The notes under the pieces are model-generated. The model did no database searches. It was not told where the DNA came from and worked only from the letters and a program-made list of their open reading frames with translations. Below are positions 9,462-19,826 of a stretch of DNA of 64,000 bases, one piece after another. The translations under genes were made by a program, and so were the position numbers. The DNA is taken from the NCBI GenBank assembly GCA_016784025.1, contig JADHVL010000007.1, forward strand, positions 1 through 64,000, read 5' to 3'. Numbering within the stretch: the first letter of the stretch is position 1; each line of letters begins with the position of its first letter. Source of the DNA: Fidelibacterota bacterium. GTDB taxonomy: Bacteria > Fidelibacterota > UBA8477 > JABMPR01.

Positions 9462-9743
9462 TTAACTCATGAAATATTTTTGAAGGTAGAGCAGTGCTGC
9501 CAGTGGTGCAGCTATGGACATAATTTTATTGGCCCAGGTCGAGTCTTTCCAATTCCAATAGGATGAGCTGCCAGCAAGCGCAATCAGGGTCCAGACACCT
9601 GCCAGATACAGTTCATAAATTTTTGGTCGGGTATCTGGTGAAGGCCATCCAAAGAAGAGTAAGCCAATTAACCCAACAATGCCAATGGATACCTGAATAA
9701 TATTGGTGATATCTCCCAGCGATTTCTTTTGATTAGATTCCAT
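9462..9743 (-). CDS. Small hypothetical membrane protein
   Basis: 93 aa with about three hydrophobic segments; same strand as and just downstream of the permease gene. Confidence 0.6.
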   Translation of the reverse strand: MESNQKKSLGDITNIIQVSIGIVGLIGLLFFGWPSPDTRPKIYELYLAGVWTLIALAGSSSYWNWKDSTWANKIMSIAAPLAALLYLQKYFMS

Positions 9744-9764
9744 AAATCCTCCCCGATCTAATTG

Positions 9765-11948
9765 CTATACGACCATGCTTTCTACACCACTATCCTTGAC
9801 GAACAGGCATGAGGTATTGACCGCTTCAGCCAATGTATGCATGGTATCCCCATCCAATTCGTTCGATATGCCGAATATATTTAAATCTGCATGGGGTGCA
9901 GCGGATAAAACCTCTTTAAAATTCCCAATAAGCACAATGGCTTCTGTGGATCCTGGCAATCGGGCCCGGTCAAAAAGTCTCTCCTGGGCAGCCTTAGCCA
10001 GTTCTCCATTTTCCTCATTATCCACTGCAGTAATAAATCTGAGTTGCCCATTCCAATTGCGATTCAGTTGGATGGCCATGAGGATAGCAAGATCCTTATT
10101 GGGGCTGGAACGTCGGAGCCAAATATTTAAGGTTTCCCTATTTCCCAGGGCATTTTTTAGGTGTTGTGAATAGATGGCAATACCCATTTTTTCCCTGACT
10201 GCCACGGCTATCATATCTTCAAGACGTGCATCTTTGGAGCGATCATCGCTCATACTTAAGAACATGATATTGGGAGGGAAGTACATACTTCTCATGACCT
10301 GTACGGTGATGCTGATACCCTCGAGAAAGTGTTGACATTCAATAAGCGAGGTTGTGACCAGTAAATCTTCAGCCTTCAGGGGCTCAGCCAGTTGAACCAG
10401 CTCCTCTTCCTGAGCACTATGCTCTTCTGAATCCTTAATGACTTCTGGACCCTTCCTGAAAAGTTTGTTGCTAAAAGAACGGATAACACTGTTCATACTT
10501 TCTGTGGCAATTTTTACGGAGAATAAACGCAAGGTACCAGATGGAAAGACAATATCTCTTAGAAAAGCCATGCGAATTTTCCATGAGAGGGGATCTTCAA
10601 CTGGAACCATAATATTGGGTTTCCAGGTCTTAGGGTGGGTTTTTAATTTTTCTGATTGTCGAGCGGACCATTCGGCCATGGCCAGAAACATTCCAGCACG
10701 TACATCTCCCCAGGGTGCCTGTAAGCCACGTTTTACTTGAATCAAGTAAGCAATGATTATCAGCAGCCAGGCCACGGCGGCAAATACAGGGTTAACCATG
10801 AACATGACGACCAATGCCCATAAAAAACCAATAATTGGGATACTGATATGGACTCTGAACAGGGGTCTGAATGAAGGAATCCCAATTCCCAGTTGGAGCG
10901 CGACCGCAAGATTGATGGTGGCATAGGTAATCAAGAAGAACATGGTGAGAAGTGGTGCGATGGTATTGAGATCACCAAGTAATAAACTCACCAGTATGGC
11001 TAATGCTGTGAAAATGATTGAGGCAACAGGTTCTCCTGCCTTGCTGCGTTTGGCGAAAATTCGAAAGAAGGGAATCACTTTGTCTGAGCCCATGGCCATG
11101 AGTGTTCGTGGAGCACCTACGACTGAACCCAGGGCTGACGATAGGGTTGCACCCAGGACACCGGCCGCAACAGCCAATTTCCAGCGTGATATGTCCATCA
11201 TAATGGTATTGTTCGAAACCAATGCAGCTGAGTCAGCGAGATGATCCAGGTAGTAGGCGACAACCACATATACGACAAATGATACTGCGATGGCTGATAA
11301 CATTCCCCGGGGTAAAGACTTCTTCGAATCCTTCAAGTCACCGGACATGGCCGCACCAGCTTCAATTCCAGTTACTGCCGGGAAAAAGATCGCGAAAACA
11401 GCCCAGAATGGGGCCTGTGGAAAATCTCCCCAGACAACAATTTGAGGAGTTGATTCCCCAACGGCAGCAAAGAATGATACAAGGGATACCCCGATGACAA
11501 ACATGATAATATATTGGGTACGCATGGCAAACTGGGCGCCTAATAAGCTTATTCCAAGCACCAGGACAAGTACCGATACCCCAATTATGATGGGATCGTG
11601 ACTTGGGAAAAGTGCGATCCAGGCCTCGGTGAAACCGGATATGTACATGGCACCACCCAGTGTCTGAGATAGATACAGGGGAACTCCCACAGCGCTTCCA
11701 GCTTCGAGACCAAGAGATCTGGAAATGAGGGCATAGGAACCACCAGCGCCTACCCGTGTATTGGTAGCAATGGCAGCAATTGATAGACCCGTAGTGACTG
11801 TGATCATTTTCGCCAGCATGATAATAACCAGCGCACCACCAAATCCCGCATTTCCTACAACCCAGCCGAGGCGCAGGTACATGATGACACCGAGAACGGT
11901 TAGAATGGTGGGGGTGAAGACACCTGCAAAGGTCCCTAGTTTTTTCAT
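9765..11948 (-). CDS. SLC12-like cation-chloride cotransporter / amino acid permease family protein
   Basis: 'GTFAGVFTPTILTVLGVIMYLRLGWVVGNAG' and 'FFPAVTGIEAGAAMSGDLKDSKKSLPRG' motifs; multiple TM helices and a C-terminal cytosolic domain. Confidence 0.88.
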   Translation of the reverse strand: MKKLGTFAGVFTPTILTVLGVIMYLRLGWVVGNAGFGGALVIIMLAKMITVTTGLSIAAIATNTRVGAGGSYALISRSLGLEAGSAVGVPLYLSQTLGGAMYISGFTEAWIALFPSHDPIIIGVSVLVLVLGISLLGAQFAMRTQYIIMFVIGVSLVSFFAAVGESTPQIVVWGDFPQAPFWAVFAIFFPAVTGIEAGAAMSGDLKDSKKSLPRGMLSAIAVSFVVYVVVAYYLDHLADSAALVSNNTIMMDISRWKLAVAAGVLGATLSSALGSVVGAPRTLMAMGSDKVIPFFRIFAKRSKAGEPVASIIFTALAILVSLLLGDLNTIAPLLTMFFLITYATINLAVALQLGIGIPSFRPLFRVHISIPIIGFLWALVVMFMVNPVFAAVAWLLIIIAYLIQVKRGLQAPWGDVRAGMFLAMAEWSARQSEKLKTHPKTWKPNIMVPVEDPLSWKIRMAFLRDIVFPSGTLRLFSVKIATESMNSVIRSFSNKLFRKGPEVIKDSEEHSAQEEELVQLAEPLKAEDLLVTTSLIECQHFLEGISITVQVMRSMYFPPNIMFLSMSDDRSKDARLEDMIAVAVREKMGIAIYSQHLKNALGNRETLNIWLRRSSPNKDLAILMAIQLNRNWNGQLRFITAVDNEENGELAKAAQERLFDRARLPGSTEAIVLIGNFKEVLSAAPHADLNIFGISNELDGDTMHTLAEAVNTSCLFVKDSGVESMVV

Positions 11949-12079
11949 TTATTCAAACCTCGTGATGAGAAAATAGATGTTATGGATAGTAATATCATGG
12001 TTTCATATTAATGAATAAATGTATAATCTCACTAAATATTCCATTGTTAATTCGTTTGTATATCTCAAATTTTCTCATC

Positions 12080-14422
12080 GTGAAAAAATCATTTTTGATT
12101 ATACAACTGTTCCTGGTGCTCACCAGCTATTCCAGCATGTTGGCTGCAGGGACTGGCGTGGTCTCAGGTAGAATTATTGATTCAAACACCCAGGAATCAC
12201 TTCCTGGTGTTAATGTTGTCATTGATGGCACCCGCCTAGGGGCAGCCGCAGATGGGGATGGGTATTTTATTATCAGGGATGTTCCACTTGGTGAATATCG
12301 TCTTCACATCAGGATGGTTGGTTATAAGGCAAAAATCCTGCGGCAGGTTCTTGTTGCTGCTGATCAGAATACCGAATTACAGATTGAACTTGAAGCTATT
12401 TCCATTGAGATGGGTGCGGTTACGGTAACCCGAGGGAAGCGAGAGGGAGCAGGGGAACGTCTGAATCCCAGTCAACGAGAACTGGAACCCAGGGAAATCA
12501 TGACCCTGGCTGGTGGCGGTGAAGATATTTTCCGTGGGATTACCACCATGCCCGGTGTCATTGCCCGCTCCGATGCCTCAGCCCAATTTTATGTTCGTGG
12601 GGGAACACCAGACCAGAATCTGATCATCGTAGATGATGTTCCTGTGTTTAATCCATACAGACTGAAGGCTCTGGGTGGTCCAATCAGTATGTTTAATCCA
12701 GATGTAGTTGAATATGTCGAGCTTTTACCTGGAGGGTTTTCTGCCCAATATGGTGATAAGCTTTCTTCGGTTCTCATTGCCCGGAATAGAGAGGGAAGTC
12801 GCTTTGAAAATCTGGGGAAGGCAAGTATGAGTCTCATAGACGTACGCATGCTCGCTGAGGGTCCCTTGCCTGGTTCAGGTGAAGAAGGCTCGTGGCTGTT
12901 ATCGGGTCGTCGCACCTATTATGATGTACTCCTGGATCGAATGGCTGATGTCCCCACCGGTACGGTTTTCCCAAATTTCAAAGACATTCAAGGCAAAGTG
13001 GTCTATGATCTTTCCCCAGAGCAGAAGATCCGCGTCAACTTCTCTGATTCCCGGGAGGAGATGATTTTAACCGAGCTTGAAATTGACGGGGAAGGTGAAG
13101 ATCTCGATCTGTTTGAGGATGAAGACTTCTTTACCTTAAGCAACAATATTGATAGTCGTTTGACCAGCGTAGGTTGGATGAACGCCTTTAGTGATGTGTC
13201 ACTATCAAACCTGACTCTATCCCGTTTTAATGATACCTGGACCATGAATCTCAAAGCAGGTGATTTTCACTACTCGCCTGTCATCGATATGCGAAAAATG
13301 GAGATCAGAGAAGATCTCACTCATATTTTGACTCCCAGACACACATTGAAAACGGGAATAACGGTTTCTGATCTTATCACTGATATTGGTATCTCCATGA
13401 CCATGGATTCCAGCGCCTATTATGAGCAAAATCCTGATGATCGACGCGTAGATGATGGTGCCATCCTGGACCGGGATATTCGGCTTCAGAATGCCAGCTC
13501 CATGAGCGGAATGTATATTCAGGATCAATGGATTCTAATTCCACCGGTTCTCACTGTTTTGGCAGGTTTTCGAGGGGATTATTCAACCTATACTCAGGAA
13601 TGGGTATATAGCCCGCGTTTATCTGCAACCTACAATTTGAATTACCAGACCTCGCTGCATCTGGGTTGGGGACACTATTATCAAGCCCCTAATTTTGTTT
13701 CACTTTTTGAACGCTTTGAGAGATCCATTGAGTGGAATTTGTTTGAAACCATTACTCTGGGTACGGAAAAGGCTGAACACAGTCTGTTTGGCATCGAGTA
13801 TCATCCTTCTGAAAAGTATGTGACCAAACTTGAGGGTTATTACAAGGATCTAAAGAACCTGGTGGTTCAACATGATTCGACTTACAATTTTATCCCTGAT
13901 AATTCTGGAGAAGGTTTTGCCTATGGGGCAGAAGTATTTCTGCAGAAACGTGACCTGCCCAACTCGAAATTATCAGGATGGCTCAGCTACTCATATAGCG
14001 TTTCCAAGGAAAAGGGGGAGCAGCCTTACTACTATTATCGTGAATTTGATCAACGGCATACTTTCTCACTGGTGGGCCGATATAATCTTTACAACAGGAT
14101 GTATCTGGATATTCAATATAGCTATGGCAGCGGTTTTCCCTGGACACCTCCCAGATATGATAGCCAGGGTCATGTACTTCGAGATGCAGATGGAGAAATT
14201 CGTTTTGAAGAGAAAAATACTGCACGATATCCTGTCTACCAACGATTGGATCTCCGTATGTCCATGTTGGGGGATTTATTTGGGGATTACAAGGTTGAAT
14301 GGTATCTGGAGTTGATCAATGCGCTGGACCATGAGAATATTTACGAGTACTACTGGTCTGATGACTATGAGACGCGGTTTACTTCTTACATGCTGCCGTT
14401 GTTACCTTTTTTTTGGGGCTAG
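12080..14422 (+). CDS. TonB-dependent receptor with CarboxypepD-reg-like domain
   Basis: 'VVSGRIIDSNTQESLPGVNVVIDGTRLGAAADGDGYFIIRDVPLGEYRLHIRMVGY', plug 'FYVRGGTPDQNLIIVDDVPVFNP', beta-barrel C-terminus. GTG at 12080 gives a proper signal peptide (ORF track starts at 12011). Confidence 0.88.
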   Translation: MKKSFLIIQLFLVLTSYSSMLAAGTGVVSGRIIDSNTQESLPGVNVVIDGTRLGAAADGDGYFIIRDVPLGEYRLHIRMVGYKAKILRQVLVAADQNTELQIELEAISIEMGAVTVTRGKREGAGERLNPSQRELEPREIMTLAGGGEDIFRGITTMPGVIARSDASAQFYVRGGTPDQNLIIVDDVPVFNPYRLKALGGPISMFNPDVVEYVELLPGGFSAQYGDKLSSVLIARNREGSRFENLGKASMSLIDVRMLAEGPLPGSGEEGSWLLSGRRTYYDVLLDRMADVPTGTVFPNFKDIQGKVVYDLSPEQKIRVNFSDSREEMILTELEIDGEGEDLDLFEDEDFFTLSNNIDSRLTSVGWMNAFSDVSLSNLTLSRFNDTWTMNLKAGDFHYSPVIDMRKMEIREDLTHILTPRHTLKTGITVSDLITDIGISMTMDSSAYYEQNPDDRRVDDGAILDRDIRLQNASSMSGMYIQDQWILIPPVLTVLAGFRGDYSTYTQEWVYSPRLSATYNLNYQTSLHLGWGHYYQAPNFVSLFERFERSIEWNLFETITLGTEKAEHSLFGIEYHPSEKYVTKLEGYYKDLKNLVVQHDSTYNFIPDNSGEGFAYGAEVFLQKRDLPNSKLSGWLSYSYSVSKEKGEQPYYYYREFDQRHTFSLVGRYNLYNRMYLDIQYSYGSGFPWTPPRYDSQGHVLRDADGEIRFEEKNTARYPVYQRLDLRMSMLGDLFGDYKVEWYLELINALDHENIYEYYWSDDYETRFTSYMLPLLPFFWG

Positions 14423-14433
14423 GGTTAGTTTTT

Positions 14434-14478
14434 GAGTTTGATGAGTTTGATGAGTTTGATGAGTTTAATGGGTTTGGT
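14434..14478 (+). repeat. Short tandem repeat (GAGTTTGAT)n
   Basis: Three perfect 9-bp units, a fourth with one change (GAGTTTAAT) and a degenerate fifth. Confidence 0.9.
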
Positions 14479-14496
14479 GTGTGTGTTGGCGATTCT

Positions 14497-14680
14497 GGCG
14501 GCTGAGCCTGTCGAAGCCAGGGGTGTTTATCATGGTTAAGGACATTTCGACCAGCCTTCGCACCTTTCCACAAGCTCAAGGACCAGCTCCGGCTTGGCGG
14601 GCAAGCTCAATGTCCAGTCTCTCGGTGGCTGAGGTGTCACACTGAGCGTGCCGAAGTGTTCTAGAACCCAGGGAGCCCAA
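14497..14680. repeat. Intergenic composite repeat with REP-like 'GGCTGAGCCTGTCGAAGCC' segment
   Basis: GGCGGCTGAGCCTGTCGAAGCC; then TTTCGACCAGCCTTCGCACC ... GGCGGGCAAGCTCAATGTCCAG ... CGGTGGCTGAG. Same segments recur in the same order near 26466-26576. Confidence 0.65.
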
Positions 14681-14883
14681 AGAGTAACAATAAAAACTGT
14701 CCCAATAAGTGAGTACAGTACTCAACTGGTACTCCCACCCTTTTTTAATAATTTCACCTATTACGATGTTCCCTTCAGAAATGATCAACTGTCTTTTATC
14801 AGACAGAAGCAAGCCAGAGTTCCAAGTAAAATACCGCAGGCACAAGAGCAGGGGCTTTTGTCGATTTGAAATGGAGTTTCTGG

Positions 14884-16260
14884 ATGAGAGAAAAATTATG
14901 GGGTTTAATCAAGTATATTTTTGCTAAGCCTTATCTACTGTCTTTGCTGGTGGGTTTTGGCTTGCATTTCATCATGCAAATCAGTTCATGGGTGTTCATG
15001 GATGTAGATCATTTTTCCTACATGCTTCATGATCTTATTGTGAATCCCGTCTCGGGATCGATAAAAATTGTTGTTCCATTCACCCTGCCACTCTTGATGA
15101 CCAGGATTAGTCGTGCAATTATTGATGAACGGGAAGCCAGTATCCTCAAGGTTTTCCCATCATTAAACCCACAACCTGTTCTTGAGATTGATTTTAAGCA
15201 TCGGATCACATATGTCAATCCGGCTGCAGAAAGGCTGTTAGACAAAAATTTAACTGACGCAGAAAATATCAACCGCCTGTTGGGATCCAATTTTGTCAAA
15301 CATCCAGTTGATCATGAAAGCCAGTTTCCACCCCGAATTGTAAATGTGGACGAAAAAGTATTACTCTGGAATGGTAACATGAATCCTGACACACAACAAT
15401 TCCACTTGTTTGCCACGGATATTACCAGTTTGAAACAGGCTGAACTGGAGCTTATTCAAGCTCGTGAGATAGCTGAAAAAGCGAATCATCTAAAAACCGT
15501 CTTTATCGATAATATTTCCCATGAGGTCCGCACACCACTTACTTCCATCATTGGTTATGCTCAACTACTTGAATTAAGGTTAGAGCAACATCTTGGTGAG
15601 GAAGAGCGGGGATATATCGATTTGATTTATAAAGGGAGTGATAGACTAAAACATACTCTGGATGAAATCGTAGATATCTCATCAATTGAATCTGGATTGT
15701 ATTTGAAAGAGTCAGGTGAACACCATCTGGAGCAGTTGCTCCAGGACGTTTGCTCTAGATTTGAAACAGCTGCCCAGGAAAAACTCCTGGCTTTTAAAGT
15801 GGATATCAATATTGACTCCGACCTGGTCGAGCTTGATGCAAATGCAGTTTCCAAAGCTCTGTACAATCTTATTGATAACGCTGTAAAATACACTGATAAA
15901 GGCGGGATCTGGATTAGCCTGAACAATGCCCCGGGATTAATTCTACTAGATATTCGGGATACGGGGATTGGTATTTCATATGAGTTCAGAGAAAGATTAT
16001 ATGAACCGTTTTCTCAAGGCAGTGAGGGTTTTACAAAGGATTTTCAGGGTATCGGTCTGGGCCTGGCCTTGGCCAAACGTTATCTGGACATCAATCACAT
16101 TGGACTTGAACTACTTGATTCTAAACCAGGTGGATCAATTTTCAGGCTTAAAATTCCCTTAAAAACCGTGACAAGTCAGCGGGAGTCGAGAATTTTGACC
16201 AAGCAACCGATGAAAAGCGTGTCGAATGGATCATCCTCTCATCATGGAATTCTACTTTAG
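14884..16260 (+). CDS. Sensor histidine kinase (N-terminal TM region, PAS, HisKA, HATPase_c)
   Basis: 'HLKTVFIDNISHEVRTPLTSIIGYAQLLE' H-box; 'ALYNLIDNAVKYTDKGGIWISL', 'DIRDTGIGISYEFRERLYEPFSQG', 'GIGLGLALAKRYLDI'. ATG 14866 (ORF track) is an alternative start. Confidence 0.92.
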   Translation: MREKLWGLIKYIFAKPYLLSLLVGFGLHFIMQISSWVFMDVDHFSYMLHDLIVNPVSGSIKIVVPFTLPLLMTRISRAIIDEREASILKVFPSLNPQPVLEIDFKHRITYVNPAAERLLDKNLTDAENINRLLGSNFVKHPVDHESQFPPRIVNVDEKVLLWNGNMNPDTQQFHLFATDITSLKQAELELIQAREIAEKANHLKTVFIDNISHEVRTPLTSIIGYAQLLELRLEQHLGEEERGYIDLIYKGSDRLKHTLDEIVDISSIESGLYLKESGEHHLEQLLQDVCSRFETAAQEKLLAFKVDINIDSDLVELDANAVSKALYNLIDNAVKYTDKGGIWISLNNAPGLILLDIRDTGIGISYEFRERLYEPFSQGSEGFTKDFQGIGLGLALAKRYLDINHIGLELLDSKPGGSIFRLKIPLKTVTSQRESRILTKQPMKSVSNGSSSHHGILL

Positions 16261-16301
16261 GGATGAATTGGGATATGCTGATGGATTTAAGCGGTAATCA
16301 A

Positions 16302-19300
16302 CTAGACTGAAAAATACTTGGCTCTGGGATGATGCACGACAATGGCTGATGTACTCTGTTCTGGTACAATCTGATATTCTTCAGTCAGAGTAATCCCTTC
16401 TGACTCAGCATCCAGCAATTCGAATATGAGCTCTTGATCTTTCAAGTCAGGACAAGCGGGGTAACCAAATGAATAGCGACTCCCCTGATATTTCTGTCTG
16501 AAAAGTTCTTTCGCACTTTCACCGTCATCTCCTGCCATACCTAATTCTTTCCGAACCTGTTTATGCCAGTATTCTGCCAGCGCTTCAGCTGTCTCTACGG
16601 CAAATCCATGAAAATATAGATAGTCGGTGTAGGCATTGTCATTATACAATGTTTGAGCGTACTCGGTAGCTTGGGCTCCCACTGTCACCAGTTGGAAGGC
16701 CAGTATATCACGCTTTCCTGATTCCACACTGGCATAATAATCTGGTATGGATCTTCCTGGAGCATCACTCTGACGCGGGAAATCAATAAAGTGTTGGGGC
16801 TTTTTATCATCAGGATGTGCATATATCCAGAGTCTGTCACCCTCTGACTGACAAGCATAATACCCATAAATGACTTTTGGAAATAACAGTTTCTCTGTGA
16901 CCACCTGTTCCGCCAATTTATTAAACGTGGGAAAAATAGTTTCCTGCTCAAGTCTGGAATATTCTTCGGCACTCACCTTACCCCGTTTGAAACCCCACTG
17001 CCCACGGAACAGAGCGGACTGATTGATATAGGGAAAGATGGTCTCAAGACTCACATCACTTACAACTTTGCGCCCCCAAAAAGGTGGCTCAGGGATACGC
17101 TCCGCAGGCTGTAGAATCTCAATATCTTTTACTGGAGCTTTTCTAGTCTTGCTCTTTTTCACAGTCTGAGCAGCTGCAAGATCCTGTTCCAGGGTACCAG
17201 CTTCGATCTGTTGCATGAATTTTAATCCATCAAAGGCATCACGGGCATAAGCCAGTGATCCCGCATAGTTTTTGCGTAAATCCTGTTCCACGTATGCACG
17301 GGTGAGAGCTGCCCCTCCCAGGATAATCGGAGGTGTGATCCCATGCTCCGTGAGAACTTCCAGATTGTCCTTCATGATGATGGTGGACTTTACAAGGAGA
17401 CCACTCATCCCAATGGCATCAGCAGCTTCGTCCTGAAAGCTTTTCAGCATGGCTTCCACAGATACTTTTATCCCCAGGTTGACCACATTGAAGCCATTGT
17501 TGCTGAGTATGATGTCCACCAGGTTCTTTCCAATATCATGGACATCACCCTTCACAGTCGCCAGGATAATCTTACCCTTGGCAGAGGCATCCGTTTTTTC
17601 CATAAAGGGTTCAAGATAGGACACTGAGGCCTTCATGGTTTCGGCAGATTGGAGCACAAAGGGGAGCTGCATCTTTCCAGCTCCAAAAAGTTCACCTACT
17701 TCCTTCATCCCATCCAACAAAATGTTATTGACGATATCCAGAGCTGAGTATTCCTTCAGGCCAGCTTCAAGATCTGCTTCAAGACCGGATCGATTCCCAT
17801 CGATGATGCGAGCGATGAGGCGCTCTTTTAATGGCAGGGAAGAGAGATCGACTTTGTTCTTGGCTGCAGCCACCAGATCGGTGTGTAACTCCAACAGACT
17901 CACCAGTGGATCGTAATCACCTTTTCTATTATCAAGAATGAGATCTTCACAGACTTTTCGGTCCTGTTCTTTGATCTGAAAGAAGGGTTGAATACGACCA
18001 GCATGCAGAATGGCGGCATCCAGACCGGCATCGATAGCCATATTCAAGAAGACAGAGTTTAGTAAGTGCCGAGTGGCAGGTTTAAGACCAAAGGAAACGT
18101 TGGAAACACCCAGGCTGGTAAAAGCTTGTGGAAAAGCTTTTTTGATAAGTCTAATACCATCTAGTGTTGCTATGGCAGATTTACGAAACTCTTCATCTCC
18201 TGAAGCCAATGTGAAGGTAAGGGGATCAAAAAAGAGATCACTCTCTCGGAGACCATGTTTGGTCACTGCTAAATCATATATACGTTGAGCGACTTCAAGT
18301 TTTTTCTCAGCACTTTTGGCCATACCATCTTCATCGATGGTGAGACAGACCAGACCGGCACCAAATTCACGGCAAAGTTTAATGACTTCCTCGGCTTTGG
18401 CATCACCGTCTTCCAGATTAATTGAATTCACGATGGCTCGACCCGTGATACGCTCCAGGGCGACGCGGATCGTAGGCACTTCAGTAGAATCGATCATGAT
18501 GGGTATTGATATCTGACTGTTGAGTCTATTGATATATTCATCCATATCCGCCGCTTCATCGCGACCGACATAGGCCACACAAACATCTAGTATATGGGCA
18601 CCTTCAGCAACCTGATCGCGGGCCATGCTCACCATGCCATCCAGATCTCCAGCCAGGAGCAATTCCCGAAATTTCTTTGATCCATTGGCATTGGTGCGCT
18701 CCCCGATGATAAGGGGTGCAGGTTCCTGTTTAAAAGAGGATACGGAGTAGAGTGACGTTGCGCCGGCTGTAAAGACTGGTTCCCGTTTAGCCGGATTGAG
18801 TCGACCGGCCTGCTCAACGACTGCCTCGAGGTGTTCATATGTGGTTCCACAACAACCACCGACCACACTGACTCCCATGCCACTAATAAAATGGCTGAGA
18901 TCATGGGCCAACTCAGGGGCAGTAAGATCATAAACCATTTCACCATCAATATTGTGAGGCAGTCCTGCATTGGGAATCACAGATATGGGAAAGTGTGAAT
19001 GGGCTGCAAGTGAGTGAAGATGTTCACTCATGGCTTTGGGGCCTGTGCCGCAGTTCAGACCGACCACATCTAAGGGATAGGGTTCCAGCGTAGTGAGTGC
19101 TCCCAGCATATCTGTGCCTAACAACATGGTTCCCATGGTTTCCATGGTAACTGAGGCTATCACTGGTAGATCAATGTGCTTTTCTCTCAGTGTATGGAAT
19201 ACTGCATTCAAGGCGGCCTTCGCCTGCAATGGATCTTGAACCGTTTCTACCTGAAGGACATGGACACCTCCATCAATAAGACCGGCAGCCTGTTCCCGAT

Positions 19301-19715
19301 AAGCCTGGTAAAGTTCCTGATAAGAGATGTGTCCCAGTGAGGGTAGGCGAGTCCCCGGTCCCATAGAACCTGAGACATATCTGGGATGTGCCAGTGTGGA
19401 AAACTCATCAGCCACAGAGCGGGCCAGTTGAGCTGCTTTTAAATTTATTTCATAAACTTTTTCAGAAAGATCATAGTCGCCCAGGACAACATGTGTACCG
19501 CCAAAGGTATTGGTCTCTATAACATCACAACCCACATCCAGAAATCCGGCATGAATGGACTGAATTGCTTCTGGCTTTGATAAAACCAACAGTTCATTAC
19601 AACCTTCTTTACCCCAAAAATCTTCGTGAGTGAGATTCAAGCGCTGAATGCTGGTCCCCATAGCTCCATCAAAAACAAGGACTTTATCTGCAAGGCTTTG
19701 ACGAAAGTTTTTCAA
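16302..19715 (-). CDS. metH: Cobalamin-dependent methionine synthase
   Basis: Homocysteine-binding, pterin-binding ('IGERTNANGSKKFRELL'), B12-binding ('VKGDVHDIGKNLVDIILSNNGFNVVNLG') and activation ('SFGYPACPDLKDQELIFELLD') domains in order. Confidence 0.97.
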   Translation of the reverse strand: MKNFRQSLADKVLVFDGAMGTSIQRLNLTHEDFWGKEGCNELLVLSKPEAIQSIHAGFLDVGCDVIETNTFGGTHVVLGDYDLSEKVYEINLKAAQLARSVADEFSTLAHPRYVSGSMGPGTRLPSLGHISYQELYQAYREQAAGLIDGGVHVLQVETVQDPLQAKAALNAVFHTLREKHIDLPVIASVTMETMGTMLLGTDMLGALTTLEPYPLDVVGLNCGTGPKAMSEHLHSLAAHSHFPISVIPNAGLPHNIDGEMVYDLTAPELAHDLSHFISGMGVSVVGGCCGTTYEHLEAVVEQAGRLNPAKREPVFTAGATSLYSVSSFKQEPAPLIIGERTNANGSKKFRELLLAGDLDGMVSMARDQVAEGAHILDVCVAYVGRDEAADMDEYINRLNSQISIPIMIDSTEVPTIRVALERITGRAIVNSINLEDGDAKAEEVIKLCREFGAGLVCLTIDEDGMAKSAEKKLEVAQRIYDLAVTKHGLRESDLFFDPLTFTLASGDEEFRKSAIATLDGIRLIKKAFPQAFTSLGVSNVSFGLKPATRHLLNSVFLNMAIDAGLDAAILHAGRIQPFFQIKEQDRKVCEDLILDNRKGDYDPLVSLLELHTDLVAAAKNKVDLSSLPLKERLIARIIDGNRSGLEADLEAGLKEYSALDIVNNILLDGMKEVGELFGAGKMQLPFVLQSAETMKASVSYLEPFMEKTDASAKGKIILATVKGDVHDIGKNLVDIILSNNGFNVVNLGIKVSVEAMLKSFQDEAADAIGMSGLLVKSTIIMKDNLEVLTEHGITPPIILGGAALTRAYVEQDLRKNYAGSLAYARDAFDGLKFMQQIEAGTLEQDLAAAQTVKKSKTRKAPVKDIEILQPAERIPEPPFWGRKVVSDVSLETIFPYINQSALFRGQWGFKRGKVSAEEYSRLEQETIFPTFNKLAEQVVTEKLLFPKVIYGYYACQSEGDRLWIYAHPDDKKPQHFIDFPRQSDAPGRSIPDYYASVESGKRDILAFQLVTVGAQATEYAQTLYNDNAYTDYLYFHGFAVETAEALAEYWHKQVRKELGMAGDDGESAKELFRQKYQGSRYSFGYPACPDLKDQELIFELLDAESEGITLTEEYQIVPEQSTSAIVVHHPRAKYFSV

Positions 19716-19826
19716 GCTACTTCTCCTAATGGTGCATTTTTTGCATTCAATCTAAGACTATGCCAAAATAATCGATTTGCCAGCTTTTTTCCTGACTTTG
19801 TTTCAAGACTTGTTTAGATTGACTCC

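Noticed and set aside
9765-10173. Plus-strand ORFs opposite the SLC12-like permease (9775-10173, 10438-10740, 10942-11244, 11222-11497)
   Set aside because: Antisense to a clear membrane transporter CDS, with no recognisable domains.
14379-14845. Minus-strand ORFs containing 'WLRQAQPPE' and short Ser-Asn repeats
   Set aside because: Arise from an intergenic repeat and the 9-bp tandem repeat; typical false ORFs over REP-like sequence.
17343-18970. ORFs overlapping metH (17343-17627, 17635-17916, 18010-18288, 18629-18970)
   Set aside because: Lie within unambiguous MetH domains; no recognisable protein features.
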